Assembly: GCA_900074885.1 (NCBI GenBank)
Contig: FJUW01000033.1
Span: forward strand, 432,556 to 496,555
Reading direction: 5' to 3'
Origin: Rhynchosporium graminicola
Lineage: Eukaryota > Ascomycota > Leotiomycetes > Helotiales > Ploettnerulaceae
Length of the DNA stretch: 64,000 nucleotides
Part shown: one piece after another, positions 47,321 to 58,900 of the stretch
Layout: each line of letters opens with the position of its first letter
How positions within the stretch are numbered: position 1 is the stretch's first letter
The notes under the pieces: generated by a model
What the model was told of the DNA's origin: nothing
Seen by the model: the letters and a program-made list of their open reading frames with translations, nothing else
Database searches by the model: none
Translations under genes and position numbers: made by a program

Positions 47321-49428
47321 ATGGCTCAAGTTGGGCAAATACAGCTCCCTGAAGCCTCAATCACTCCTTCAGATACTTTGGGAGTCCTTATCACTACTGC
47401 GGCCGATCCAATGCAGATAGATGAGAGCTTGAAAATACAAGTGGGTATGATTGACAGCGTCACCTCTTCCCCTATAGCAAGTGTAGGCACAGAGTCTTTG
47501 ATCATTGAGGATGACGATGTGCAAATCCTCTTCAGTGCTCCGAGGCGAAGGAAGAAAAGACGCAGAAAGTAACTCGAACAGTACAAGTTGTCGAAGCTCT
47601 TGCTTACTTTATTAGATTTGGATCTACTGTTTCAGCATCTCCACTCAGCCAGGTTTGTAAACCTGCAGCGGCCTCTTACGCGAGCCCAGAGATGCATCAT
47701 GTGGTATCCCAAGAAGCATCTCGACGAAGGAGTATCAGTGTGGTCCAACGATTGGAGCTTTGCAATCTTGGGGAAGAAATAAGTCCAACCTGCCGGGCAG
47801 GTTCTCTTCCAGCCATGCCATGTGCTGTAAATAGCAGTGTCGCAGACATGCAGTATCCATGGTTTGCGGATTCGAGCTACGACGAATCTTCGTTCCCTCA
47901 ATTTCCTCCGTTAACGGACTATGCAGCATGGTGGGATCAGTCTCTGCCTACGGTGCAGTCACGAGCTCTTCCCAGTATTCGTTGGAGACCATTGCAAACA
48001 GGGAATTTGGATCCAAAGAAACGCAAGCTCGACGAATCCTTTGACGAACCACGTATTCCATCCAGCCAACTCCACAGTTCTGTGCAGGTTTCCCCTCGGA
48101 CTACTCCTGTATCAGCAATATCGTCGACGATTCTCCGTCCCTGTCCGATCCATGCAAGTCCATACGATGTCTATGAATCATGTCAACATTTTCCATCTGC
48201 CAATTCATGGCCAGAACCCGAGTGGGATGAGTTCCAGCGCGCTGGCTATGATCACAACGGGCTACAGTCGATCAGCCAATCATCAGTCCCAACGAATTTC
48301 TCGACCCAGAATTCTATTGTGTCTAGGAAGTCATCAGTCGGTCAGACATATTTAAGCAACCGTTTCGAAAGCCGAGTAGGAGACGAGGCAACGCTTCAGT
48401 ATGCAGGTCAGGCAACACTTATAGCACCATTGAATTTGAACAGCAACTCAACTACTCAGCTACATCGACCTTCAAACAAGGGGGAACAGGCTCAGCAGTT
48501 AAGATTACTTCCGCCATACTCACGACTTTACACTCTGCCTCCTTCCGCGGGTACATTAAGCCACACCAACTCCTCCCAAATGCCATCTCCAGTAGTACTC
48601 TCTCAGTCCGGGCTCCAGCCAAATGTTCGTGCAATAGCGCCATTCATTCGTCCTTGCAGTGATGCCCGGGTCACGCAATTGGACATCCTACGAAAGCCAT
48701 CTCTTTACTCGATTCCGTCATGGGGAAGTCCTTCGAAAGTAGAAGCAATTCCAGCGCAGAGTGCAATTGTCCAATCTCACATTAGACCTGAGCTCCCCGG
48801 TGATAGCGAAGCTATCCAGGCGAGAAGTACTAACGTTGGATCACGGTATCTTTCAAGTATATTGCGACCGTCAAGAATTGATGCTGAAACAATAGCAAAA
48901 TCTGCTAGCATGCAGCCGGCAAAAGCTAAGTACTCATCACCAGTCCGCGAGGATTCCAATCCATGTGTGACCAACTTTCGGATTCCAAAAGCTCGGTTGA
49001 CCCGCAAACACTCTCCAAACCTGTAAGCAACCCATAAACCTAATGAAACCCCCACGTGAACTCACTTTATAAATAGCATTATAGACATCGCCGAAACCTG
49101 CCAGGCACTCTTCCCCTTTGCGGAAGTTGCACAACGTCAAGAGGTACCGATCCAGAAGGTTTACGACATTTTTTCCGCAATCATCCAGCTTCCCCTGCTC
49201 CGAAATGCAGATGACAGGCGGAGACATAGCTCGTTAGCGAAGAGGCGGGTGAAGGAGTATAGGGATGCGAAGAGAGCTATGGAGAAGGCTCAGGAGACTG
49301 AGAAGAAGGCGAATATGAGAGCTAGGGTGGAGGGTGCTGCGAAGACTTGCCAAGATCACGGAAGGGGCCCCGGGTTGTTGAACTCTGCGGTATTGAGAAA
49401 TGCGCGAGAGATGTATCGGGTGGACTGA
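47321..49428 (+). CDS. Uncharacterised 668-residue protein
   Basis: Not recognised. Exons 47321-47568, 47616-49022, 49077-49428. The first intron (47 bases, GTAACT, CTTAC branch, TTATTAG) joins a short first exon to the long second one; an alternative intron 47439-47533 is possible but has a weaker donor. Residues about 60-83 combine 'ESLIIEDDDVQIL' (SUMO-interacting-like) with a very basic 'RRRKKRRRK' nuclear signal. The middle (about 90-550) is Ser/Pro/Gln-rich and looks disordered. The C-terminal ~115 residues after the last intron are helical and basic ('KRRVKEYRDAKRAMEKAQE') and end in a compact 'NSAVLRNAREMYRVD'. This points to a nuclear scaffold or regulator, but no function can be assigned. 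Confidence 0.6.
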
Positions 49429-50945
49429 GCTGGTCTCCTTGACTATTTGAAGCATCATGACAATTTCTGGTAGAATCCAACGACATGTATCGAACATCAA
49501 ATATGTTTACTGGTTCAGCAACAACTTACTGGTCTTCTGATGATCGATTAATTGAGAAACGGGTTACGATTTAAATGAGACCAGATGCGAAATCCTAGCA
49601 CATGCTGTTCGCCTCCAAGGCAAATTCTACGAGCATTGAAGACGGACTGAGGCAATAGTCACACTGAACCACAGAAGTGTATACTAGACTCGCCAACCCT
49701 CTTAGTACCCGCAGTCGCAAGATATTATAATACGAGGTGCGGCAAATATATCTCCTGTAAAGCTGGAGCTTGTTCCACGATCTAGTACAACACCAAGAAT
49801 GCCCTTCGCCTTGGGCACAACATCGCACACCACAAGCAACCGAAAGTGGAAGAAGTGCCAACTGAGCCTCGACGCAGAAGTGGATGAGGAACGAGTGATA
49901 CGGTAGCGACGGCCTTTGAAAGACTTGACTTTGTAGATGCTGAATCTTCTGTGCTCTTGCTGATGATCGGAACGAAATTTTACGGTGCAAGTTGCACTAC
50001 TTTCTAGGCTTGGTACCACGGAGCAAGCAGCAGTGCATGGATGCATGCAGACGTTTTGATTTCGTGACGTTGTTTTTGGAATTGGAGATCTGCAGATACT
50101 TACTTGGCGGTGCTCTGCAATGCATTCTAGGATCGAATCCTATTCGATCCTAGAAGTATAACCTCTCAGAATGTCATGAAAGTCATGATTGGGTTGAAAG
50201 AAATTCGCTAATCAAATAAAGTAGGGAATGTTGTGGAAATCAAACTTTTGTTACAGCCTCATGGGGTGTTCTTGGAGTTCAGAGGATGGCTCTCCTGGTT
50301 GCCACGTAGGAAGGCATATTTAGCGGAGCAAGTAAAAACAACGACTTGCGTTGGTCAGATGTAGCCCTGAAATTATCTCTGAGCGGATATGTACAGAGTG
50401 ACCCGTACGTGCGCCTTATTTGTTCCCAAGTTGAGTCCGATATATCGTTTCTTTGGTCCATCTAGACAACTGAAGCGAATCGGCGCCTTGCTATTCCTCG
50501 CGTCTCAAGAGAACGCACAGCATCGGGCAGCGACATGTTAGGGTGTATAGTGTAACCAAGTCTGTCAGACTTGATCCTGCAGCCAGATGCAACCCATACT
50601 ACACGTCTATTTACCAAGACACCTATCCTGCCTGAAGCTGCGAATATATCGGAAAATTGTTCTCTACGTACAAGGATGCCCCTCTTGGGGTACGCGCTGG
50701 GCTCGCTTCTACCCAGCTACCTGCACCGGCACCATACTCTATAACGGGTCTCCTAATGTTCTATAAGCAAATTTTGCGTGAGGGAACGGGTATCAAATAA
50801 ACTTTGGCATATAGTTCTTCAAAAACCCGATTGGTGCCACGGGCATGGATGACGCATATAATAAGTACGAAGGGAAAGAATACGCTAACTTCAAAATGGA
50901 AAACTGAGCATAGACCGAATACCTGTATGCCACCATGTTTGTCTT
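49429..50945. other. Convergent intergenic region
   Basis: About 1.5 kb between 3' ends. Contains a perfect inverted repeat around 50131-50152 (GGATCGAATCC then TTCGATCC). No gene seen. Confidence 0.45.
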
Positions 50946-52215
50946 CTAAGCTCCGGAGTGATTGTAGAACTCCCAGCCCATGTGTTGGAGACGATTGAGA
51001 AGATAGGAGGGTCCAGGATTACATAAATCGAGAGAAGTCATATTCGATTCCTCACTTACATCTGTGTCAAATTGGAACAGCTTGGCTGCATCTTCGGATG
51101 TGGGGCTTGTCGCAGACTTTATTCCTGGAGGTTTGCGCACTGGTGGAGTCATACGCCCGCTACCGCTTGTTTTCGTTTAGTCATCCATCGTTGACGTTGG
51201 GTTGTCAGAATATGAATCCCCATTTGGGTGCGCTCTCCGTCTAGCTCTTATCGGCTGCCTGTTTGAAGCCCTGGGCTCCACGTCTGTATGAGAAACAAAA
51301 AACCTGTCCTTTGGCTTTCTTCTCGATGGTTTTGTTGCTAGAGACATTTGAGAAGTTTGAACTTTCATCTCCAAAAGGACCTTTGCTATAAACGCAGGCA
51401 ACGGATCAGGTGTTTCGAGGAGAACAACGGGAGTCGATGCACGAGCTCCACTGGTTTCGGTGTCTATTTGAAGATTCGAACCTCTCGGATCTATTGGGCT
51501 TAGCTTTTTGTGTCAAAAGAAATGAGAGGTATGCTTACTTCTCTCGCTAGCATCCATCCTTCTTTGCTTTGTACTGCTCGGATCTCTTGAGGACTGCTCC
51601 GATTTGTTCCAACACACACCGAGACATATGTCAAAGAACTCCGACTTTTCAATTCGAAACTTGAGGACGTACGTTCGTGGCATGGGATCGATACAGCAAC
51701 ATAGAGTAACCTCGTCATCTTGGACCTGAAGCAGAAGTTGCTTTTCGTATCGGTCTATGATATGCTGGCCAATGATAAATTTCTGTCTTCAAGTTGAAGA
51801 TGAAGCTCAAATCGACCTTTTCGCGATTGCCTTTCCCCCCTGATAGGTCGATCCAGCCTTCCACTGGCTTTTGTTCGAGAGAAGTAGCAGCTTGTGACTG
51901 GGTTGATCTCGAACTGGGTCTGAACTGAGTATACTTTTGCGACCTATTGAGGTCAAGATTATTTGACACAAACGAGGATGATCCACTGGCCGAGTCTGGA
52001 CTTGATTTCGTATTCATGGATGTAGCGATTGGTTGCCGCTGACTTTCCAGGCACTGGAGGAACATTATCAGGATTTCCTCACGGTTTCGTTCCAGTGTTT
52101 CCTGCCCTAGGCCATCTGCAACCAGCTCTGCTTTCAACTGGGGCCACCCTCTTGGGCCTTTCTCGGCGGCGCTCTTGAGCGCAAGCTCGTACTGTTTCTT
52201 AAGGCCGGTATGCAT
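50946..52215 (-). pseudogene. Uncharacterised gene, apparently broken (frameshift plus internal stop)
   Basis: Family not recognised. From an ATG at 52215 with a good context the frame codes 'MHTGLKKQYELALKSAAEKG' and a Glu/Leu-rich helix, a Ser-rich linker, then a strand-rich part ('KVDLSFIFNLK'). At about 51777-51783 (an A/T run) the coding quality jumps to another frame ('FIIGQHIIDRYEKQ', 'TLCCCIDPMPRTYVLKF'). No intron with acceptable size and sites explains this. A clear 48-base intron (51538-51491) follows. The same frame meets TAA at 51179-51177, yet downstream codons to a stop at 50946 still look coding ('KLFQFDTD', 'YLLNRLQHMGWEFYNHSGA'). Two lesions suggest a decaying gene; an unusual intron or sequence error is the alternative. 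Confidence 0.5.
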
Positions 52216-53529
52216 GGTTGCATGGTCGTGAATAGGCGTCCTTTCGGCCTTGAGGGACGTTCAGATGAGGTTGAAGAGACAGGCGGGGGACGATCCCCCT
52301 GACAGATGCAAAGCGGGGGTTTGCAGACGTTGACGCTCGTCAGATCCTTAGAGGTTGAGGTCGAAGTGTTTTTCATGAGCTGTCGCACCTCAGTGGAGGG
52401 GTGTCGCGCGTTGTTTGTTTCATTGGACGGGTGCTACTTTTCTCTTTTTGCTATCAATACAAAATCGAATGGGACAGTTGTAAGGCGATGAGACGAAGCG
52501 AGAGATAGAGGATGGAATTTATTGAAGAGATGGAGCGGTGATGGGTAATGCGAATTGTATGCTACCTATGATACAGACCGTGGATCGTGTGGGCATGAGC
52601 GAATTGGTGGGGTAGCGACGGGGTAAAACATCACCTGGTCACATGATTCTCGAGGAAACTCTTGTTGGTGCTTCATTTTGTCCTCCTCTACTACATACAC
52701 TCGCTTTGAGTTTACAATAATCTGTCTGAGCCGTATCACAATGATTGGTTGTTTCCCTTTTGTTTCCTTATTTCAACGGTGCTATGGAGATTTTCATAAT
52801 CAATTCGGGAAGCAGGCGAGAGCCTGTAACTGCCCTATGGAAACCCGCTTCACTGAAGGCTGCTTCTCCCTATCCGAATCTCTGGATCCAGTGAGGATTT
52901 ATACTGGCGAGAAGCCCGGCTTCCTCCTGTGACAGGCCATCTAATTCTGAAGATGGCGTTCCTCGCCAATGCAACTGTTTCGGTCAATGGAGTTGGCCGA
53001 GCGCATATTATACCTATACAAGGTTCACAGGTACACATAAGTGGCATCCCCGAAGTCGCGAATAGCTTCCATATTGCCCGATTCGCGCTTAGACAGCCAA
53101 ACCATCCCCGCAGACCGACCACAACAGTTGCCATACAGTCGTTCCATGGAGTGACGACATGTAGAACGCACAAGTTCCTTCCTGAGCATCGGAAGGAGTT
53201 GAGTGTTGCTTAAAAAAAGCGCAAATTTATGGAAGCCAAAGCTTCTGGCAGGGGAAAAAATGAACAATTCTATAAGAATCCAGTTTTTGTCATCAAAAGA
53301 ATTTAATCATCTTGAAATAATAGATCAGGCCTACTCAAGATACTGCAAAACCAATACCTCCAAAAGTCATTGGCTCCTCATCAAACAAATCCGGAATTTA
53401 CACGAAGTTCCAATTTCAAATGAGGCCAAAGTACATGCAACGACGGTGCTAGTCTTGTGATCCTTCTACTCAGCTTCGGCCCCCCGAGCTATTCGGAACG
53501 TTCGCCTGGGACATCGATCCACCAGACAG
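52216..53529. other. Intergenic, no gene supported
   Basis: Holds the promoter of the broken gene and the 3' flank of the retropepsin-like gene. A 94-codon frame at 52929-53213 starts without ATG and overlaps an antisense frame of similar length; neither is recognisable. Confidence 0.45.
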
Positions 53530-54356
53530 TCAAGCAGTGGCCAAAGCCTGAGCCTCCGCCTCTACCCTCTTCCTATTTTCCTCCTTGTCTTTCTTCACTG
53601 CTTCGGAGATTATCAGTGCGAATCCTCATAGAACTCAAAATGACTGGTTTCGAAAGCACCAACCTTCGGTTTCCTCGAGCTTGGTCAAAATCAGGGCAGC
53701 TTCATTGAAGCTAAAGATGTCCTCCGAGAATATGAGGTCTCTACCGAAGAGGACCGCAAACGGTGCGTTCTCGGAGGCTATACGGAAATAGGTATACCGA
53801 CTCCTCGTGCTGGGGCCGTTACCGTTGTCAATACGCCACCTGACGTTCTGGATTCCCCTCGAAGACTCCAATGTCTCTCCAGTGAACGTATAATACGTCG
53901 AAGGCGATACAATTTGAATGGAGTAGTTGACCTTCCTCGCAGTATCTGGCGTCATCCAATTTTCAGTAGTCCCAGTGTCAAACAATGCCTCGAATGGATG
54001 CCAATTCTTCTGAAGCTCGCAATACTTTTGGCAGGTGTCTTTTCGTTGGGACCGCCGCTCTGTGGAGTTTACTACCATATGTCAGTCACGCACGCCTCTC
54101 GACGATCATGGATCTATACTTGTGGTGGATCTACGGCATTTCTGAACCCAGGATTCGAATCCGACATCTGCTGCCTTACAGCCATATCAGCCTCCTGGGC
54201 ATTTTCGCCTGTCTGTACACCACGCTGGCCTTTCTTCCAGTTCGAGTGCTTCGAGCTCATATAAATACCGGACCTGACAAAGCCAGCTCGCAATTCTCTC
54301 TGTCTTTCGCGATCTGCTTCTGCGTAAATATCATCGCTATCGGTTGGTCGAGCCAT
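53530..54356 (-). CDS. Small retropepsin-fold protein
   Basis: Exons 54356-54120, 54009-53664, 53600-53530; 217 residues. The second exon carries 'FEALFDTGTTENWM', with the Asp-Thr-Gly catalytic triad of single-domain (retroviral-type) aspartic proteases, and 'AVLFGRDLIF', which fits the family's later 'ilG.d.l' strand. The first exon is polar and helical; the last is a charged helix ('KKDKEENRKRVEAEAQ') ending in Ala-rich residues. Such domains occur in many ascomycete proteins of unknown role, probably taken from retroelements; a solitary copy without RT or integrase supports domestication. The first acceptor (CTTCAG at 54010) is a choice among two; the last intron (GTTGGT donor) is needed to reach the charged tail. 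Confidence 0.6.
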
Positions 54357-55939
54357 CCTTGCAAGATATAGTATTTGCTTACAAACTGCGATGTAGGGCT
54401 TCTAGAGGACTAGGGTAGGATGTCAGCTGCGAAGATCTTAGCTGGGCGGGAGCCTCGCCTTATATAGCTGCCTAACCGCTGACAGAGGACAGGCTCATCG
54501 ACGAGGCTTTCTCCTTTCTCCAATAGAGAGATTGTCCGTCACAGAGCTGTGTGTCTGCCTCGACTTCGATTTGTTGCGATATAGATCCCGCTGGAAGCCG
54601 GAGTATGTCGGTATGGAAGAGACTTCTCGAGTTGCACTCAGACCCTTATGGACCGGCGACTGTAAGAAAAAGGTTCTGCACCTTCCTCTTGAACACAGCC
54701 ACATTGGGCTTGACAGCATCTCTTGCTTGCACACTTTAGTCGGAAAATGGACGGCTACAGAAATAATTCCTGGTTGTCTGTGTCGATGCCAGTGTTCCCT
54801 TCTGAGGGGCTTTGTCTTGATGTTTACCCTGCCTCGCTTAATTTCACTACCACCAGCAGCACGTTTCCCCTGAATCTGAAAATTTGAACTATCAAGCTCC
54901 ACAAAGGATAGCGATATACATATTCTGCAGCCATTCCCAGAATCATCGGACAGTTTCGTCGATGCTCTTATTCAGGTCCCTCAATTTCACTTCTATTATC
55001 AGCATCTTTCGTCTCCGCCGACACTGCCCTTCCAGAAGAAAACATCACTAGTCAGTATCCCATTCGCTGAACCTGACCTATTATGATTCCACAGCGCTGA
55101 GCCCACGTTGGTCGATATATGAATGGATCAATCCATTTGATAAGTCTCGAGTCCAGATCTACGTCTATGCTTCAGAGATTACTCAGGCCGACATCAGTAG
55201 AGAGAAGTCAGCGTATAGCCGCGCATCATTCCTGTCTACGGTAGTATATATATCGGACCGTTTAACAGTCCTTCAAAGAACGACATATCTCATAAATCCA
55301 AGTGGTCCTAGGTAAATACCCCATAAACGTACTTCACTTTGACATGCTCATAATAAGGATTAATTGCTAAATTAGACGCCGCACCGACCACTTTCACATG
55401 CTGGATATCAAAGATATTCCGAAAGACATTTTCATATCAAGTATTATGGATTGTTACAAGGATATCTAAGTACACTTGCGCAATATCACTTGTGAACACA
55501 AGGATCATTAAATCATCGCACATACGTATACTTAAATGAAGATTCTTGATTGTAACTGTTGTTTTGATTCTAGTAGAAACTGATCAGTCACCTAATTCTA
55601 CCTACATAGCCTATAAATGTTACTGTATCCTAGTACTAGGTTGCTTCGTAAGCGCCTAGTCCGTTAGGCCTTGCGCGCCTATGATGCACCGGACGTGAGG
55701 TTTCTCGGTAGCCTTACGGTTCAGGTCATTATCATAGGACATAACAAGAAGTCACAAATAATCAGAGGACTCATAGCAATCGGCTGGCAAATTAAGACCA
55801 TGTTGTACTATGCTATGCTACATATCGCTACACGCCTTGCAATGCTCGCTCCATCCATTTGCTTCTTCGCATAGAAAGGAGGACCTAAAGAAAACTATCT
55901 CCAACACATCGTACAAATCTCTCTTCACTTCGCTCTGAC
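54357..55939. other. Intergenic, no gene supported
   Basis: About 1.6 kb, AT-rich to the right. Overlapping frames on both strands at 54495-54902 are not recognisable. Near the end are a 12-base palindrome CCTAGTACTAGG (55629-55640) and a hairpin GCCTA/TAGGC (55654-55669), which are 3' of THO2 and could form its terminator region. Confidence 0.4.
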
Positions 55940-58900
55940 CTATCGGCGAACCCTCTTATCGTGACCGCGAGATTCCATTCCTCCTTCATCACTACGTCGC
56001 TTTCGACCTCCTTCGTCTCTAGTTGAGCGGTTTCCGTCTCGGCGCGCCTCTGCATTGCCTCTCAGATCCCCGCTACTACGTGTATCTCTACCACTTCGGC
56101 CTCCGCCTCCTCTCTCATTACTCCGCTCATGTCCTCCCCGCTCATTAGGCCATCCAGCAGTGAGATCACGAGTAATATCCCGTTCCCTAACATCCCGACG
56201 ACCACTGCTTTGTCTGTCGCGATCGCGGTCTCGACCACCCTCTCTGCCTCCTCCCATAGAGTCTCTACCAGTCATCAACTCTCTAGGGGGTGCTGGTGAT
56301 GATTTGCTCTGGTGTCGATCCTTCTCTCCCTCGCCTCGCTCACTTACTCTGCGCTCACTGCGTTCTCGATATTCGCTTCTCTGAGTTCGGTCTTCGTCAG
56401 GAGCACCGCGTTTAGATTCACGTTCGCGCCCTGGACTTCTAGAGCCTCTACGGCTTTTCCGGTCTCGTCGTCCGCTGCGATCCATGTCTCGATCTTCTTT
56501 GGGTGGTTCAGCTCCAGTAATGAGATCGGCGCGTGCTGGGTTGATAATATCTCGACCTAAATCCTTTATAGGCTCCTGTCGAGCTGGGGGTGGTCCTGAA
56601 AGTGGTGGAGGGACAGGTAGAATTGGTGTTGACGGACCAGAATTAGGCGCCTCGGGACCCATGCCAGTACTCACTCTCCCGCCGCGGCCACGAACAGTCA
56701 TACGCTCAGGTGCAATCTGCTGTCCAGCTTGTTGCAACATTGTGTTGATACCAGCAAGCTGTCGTCTGCCACCTCGGGCGGCACGTTCGTTTGCTGACGA
56801 CGGGCCAGTAGGGGCAGCGAAACCATTTGGTCCTGGTTGGATAGGACTCGACTGAACCCCCTTCGGGCCCGAAGGGGGGATTGTCGTCGCTAAACTTCCC
56901 AAATTCGCCATCGAATTTTGTGATATATTAGGTCGAGATCGATTATTGTTGTGGTTGTTACCCACATGAGGCTGAGGATGAGATCTAACGGCATCTTCGT
57001 TACCAAAAGCTTTAAGCCTATCTGGATGGATCCCGACTGGTTGCTGACCTGCCTGTGGCTGTGGAGCGACAGGACCTCCTAATTGCCTCAACCTATCCGG
57101 ATGGATAGCAGTGACTGGAGATTGTGCTGCAGGTGTAGAAACGACAGTATTTGAGCCGGATACAATAGAAATGGGGTCCACTTGCATAGATCCACCACGT
57201 CTTGGGTGACGACCAGAAGACGGACCGGTAGGAGGCTGCTTTTCCGGAGTCGGTGGGCGAGGTAACTCTCCAGATCTAGGGTTGTATTGCGGCGGTAAAG
57301 GGGGGTTTGCTACACGGTTGCCACGACCATTTCTGTCTCGAGGTCCAGAAGGAATATCGGAAGCCGGTGCTGTGAGACGGCCAAAGTTGGGATCTGGGGG
57401 AGCTCTGTTCACAGCATTCAGGCGACCATGATCTGAATCTACTGATCTGGCAGGAATTTGAGCTGCCTGGAATGCTGGTTTAACGTTAGGCACTGCTGGG
57501 TCTCTCTCCGCTGGTCTGTCGCCCCGAGGACCTGCTGGTGGTGGTTGAATCTCGTCAACGCGGCCACGGGGAGAATTGTACGACTCTGGGAGATTGCTTC
57601 GCGATGATCGATCGTCGCGTCTGGAGTCTGAGTGGTCCTTGTCTGCACCATTTCTTCGTGGTGACTGGGGCCTGGAAGATCCTTTTTCTCTCGGTTCTTC
57701 TCTTCCCCGCCTAGGAGAGTTGGATCGAGAGGGGTTCTTGTCGGCAGAAATGAGGGCAGCGCGTTCAGGGTTGATCAACTCTTGCCGTTCAGGAACAACA
57801 GCAGGTAGTCTATCGGAAGAGCTTCCTGATATACGGTCCGAAAGTGGTCCGGAAGCTCTGGGTGGAAGCATATCACGCGACTGGCGACTACTATCGACTT
57901 CTCTAGCTTGCGCAGTCTTATCGAGCTTCTCCCGAGCAGAGTCGGCTGTCCACCGTGGAGGAGGTTCCTTAATTCGTTCTCGATCAGCGCCAGGCGCCCT
58001 GTCAATAGGACGACCAAATTCTCTAGTCGCTGGGTCCGGGACACGCCTGTCATTCCCGGGGAAGTCACGAAGCCTGTCTCCAGGCCTATCTCCGGGCCTA
58101 TCTCCAATTCTCTCGATGGGACGATCTCCAGATCTTCCCCCACTCTGGCGGTCCGGCCTGGGATCCTGAGTACGGGATTCGCGGCCGTCTCTTCGGTCAC
58201 CATGACGAGGAGTGTGTCTATCAAGTAGATCACGGCTGGGGAGGGGCGCATCTGGACGACTTGGTAAGTTAGGACTTCTCTGATCCAGAAGAGTCGTAAC
58301 GGGAAGATTCCTGCCAATATCTGGGCGGGATGGAACACCTCCTGGCGTCGATTGCAACGCCTTCGCAGCTTTGAATCGATCCCTCTCTGCAAGTACATCA
58401 GCTTTCTTCGACTCCAAGGCAGTGGCTGGTGGCAGAGAGCGCTTCGAATCCTGGACATTTTCCACGACACCCGATTTTGTCGCATGTTTCGAATTCTTCG
58501 CATCGTCGACTTCACCATCCTCAACTTCTGCTGCAGTCGGAGGCTTTGTTGTGGGGACGACCTGGGGACTGGACTAAATTAGCGTGATATCCATAATACT
58601 GAGTGGTTGGACAAACCTGGCTCGTGCCCCGGGCTTAAATTCTGCAGCTGTAGGCTTTAAGTGAGACTTTGCAGTTTGTTTGGTGCTATCTTGGCTTGTG
58701 CTTGTCGAGTCGTTCTAGAGGCGGTCAGAAATATATTGGATTGAGATAATATGTTCAACTCACTGCCGTCTGTGCCATCGCACCAACATGACCAAAGGCC
58801 TGTACCATAACCCATTTAGGCTCCCTCTTTTTCAATTGAACCAGCACTGCATTACTAGTGAGCGCAAGGTCTTCTCGATGTCCCTTTTCTCTAGACGCTA

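Noticed and set aside
50131..50152. Inverted repeat GGATCGAATCC/TTCGATCC as a mobile-element end
   Set aside because: Too short, no transposase nearby and no matching partner with a target duplication.
54495..54902. Overlapping sense and antisense frames of over 100 codons
   Set aside because: Neither has splice, start or family support, and both overlap for nearly their whole length.
57576..58169. Long antisense frames opposite the Arg/Asp-rich tail of THO2 (also near 62029-62586)
   Set aside because: Low-complexity repeats suppress stops on the other strand; the THO2 reading is far better supported.
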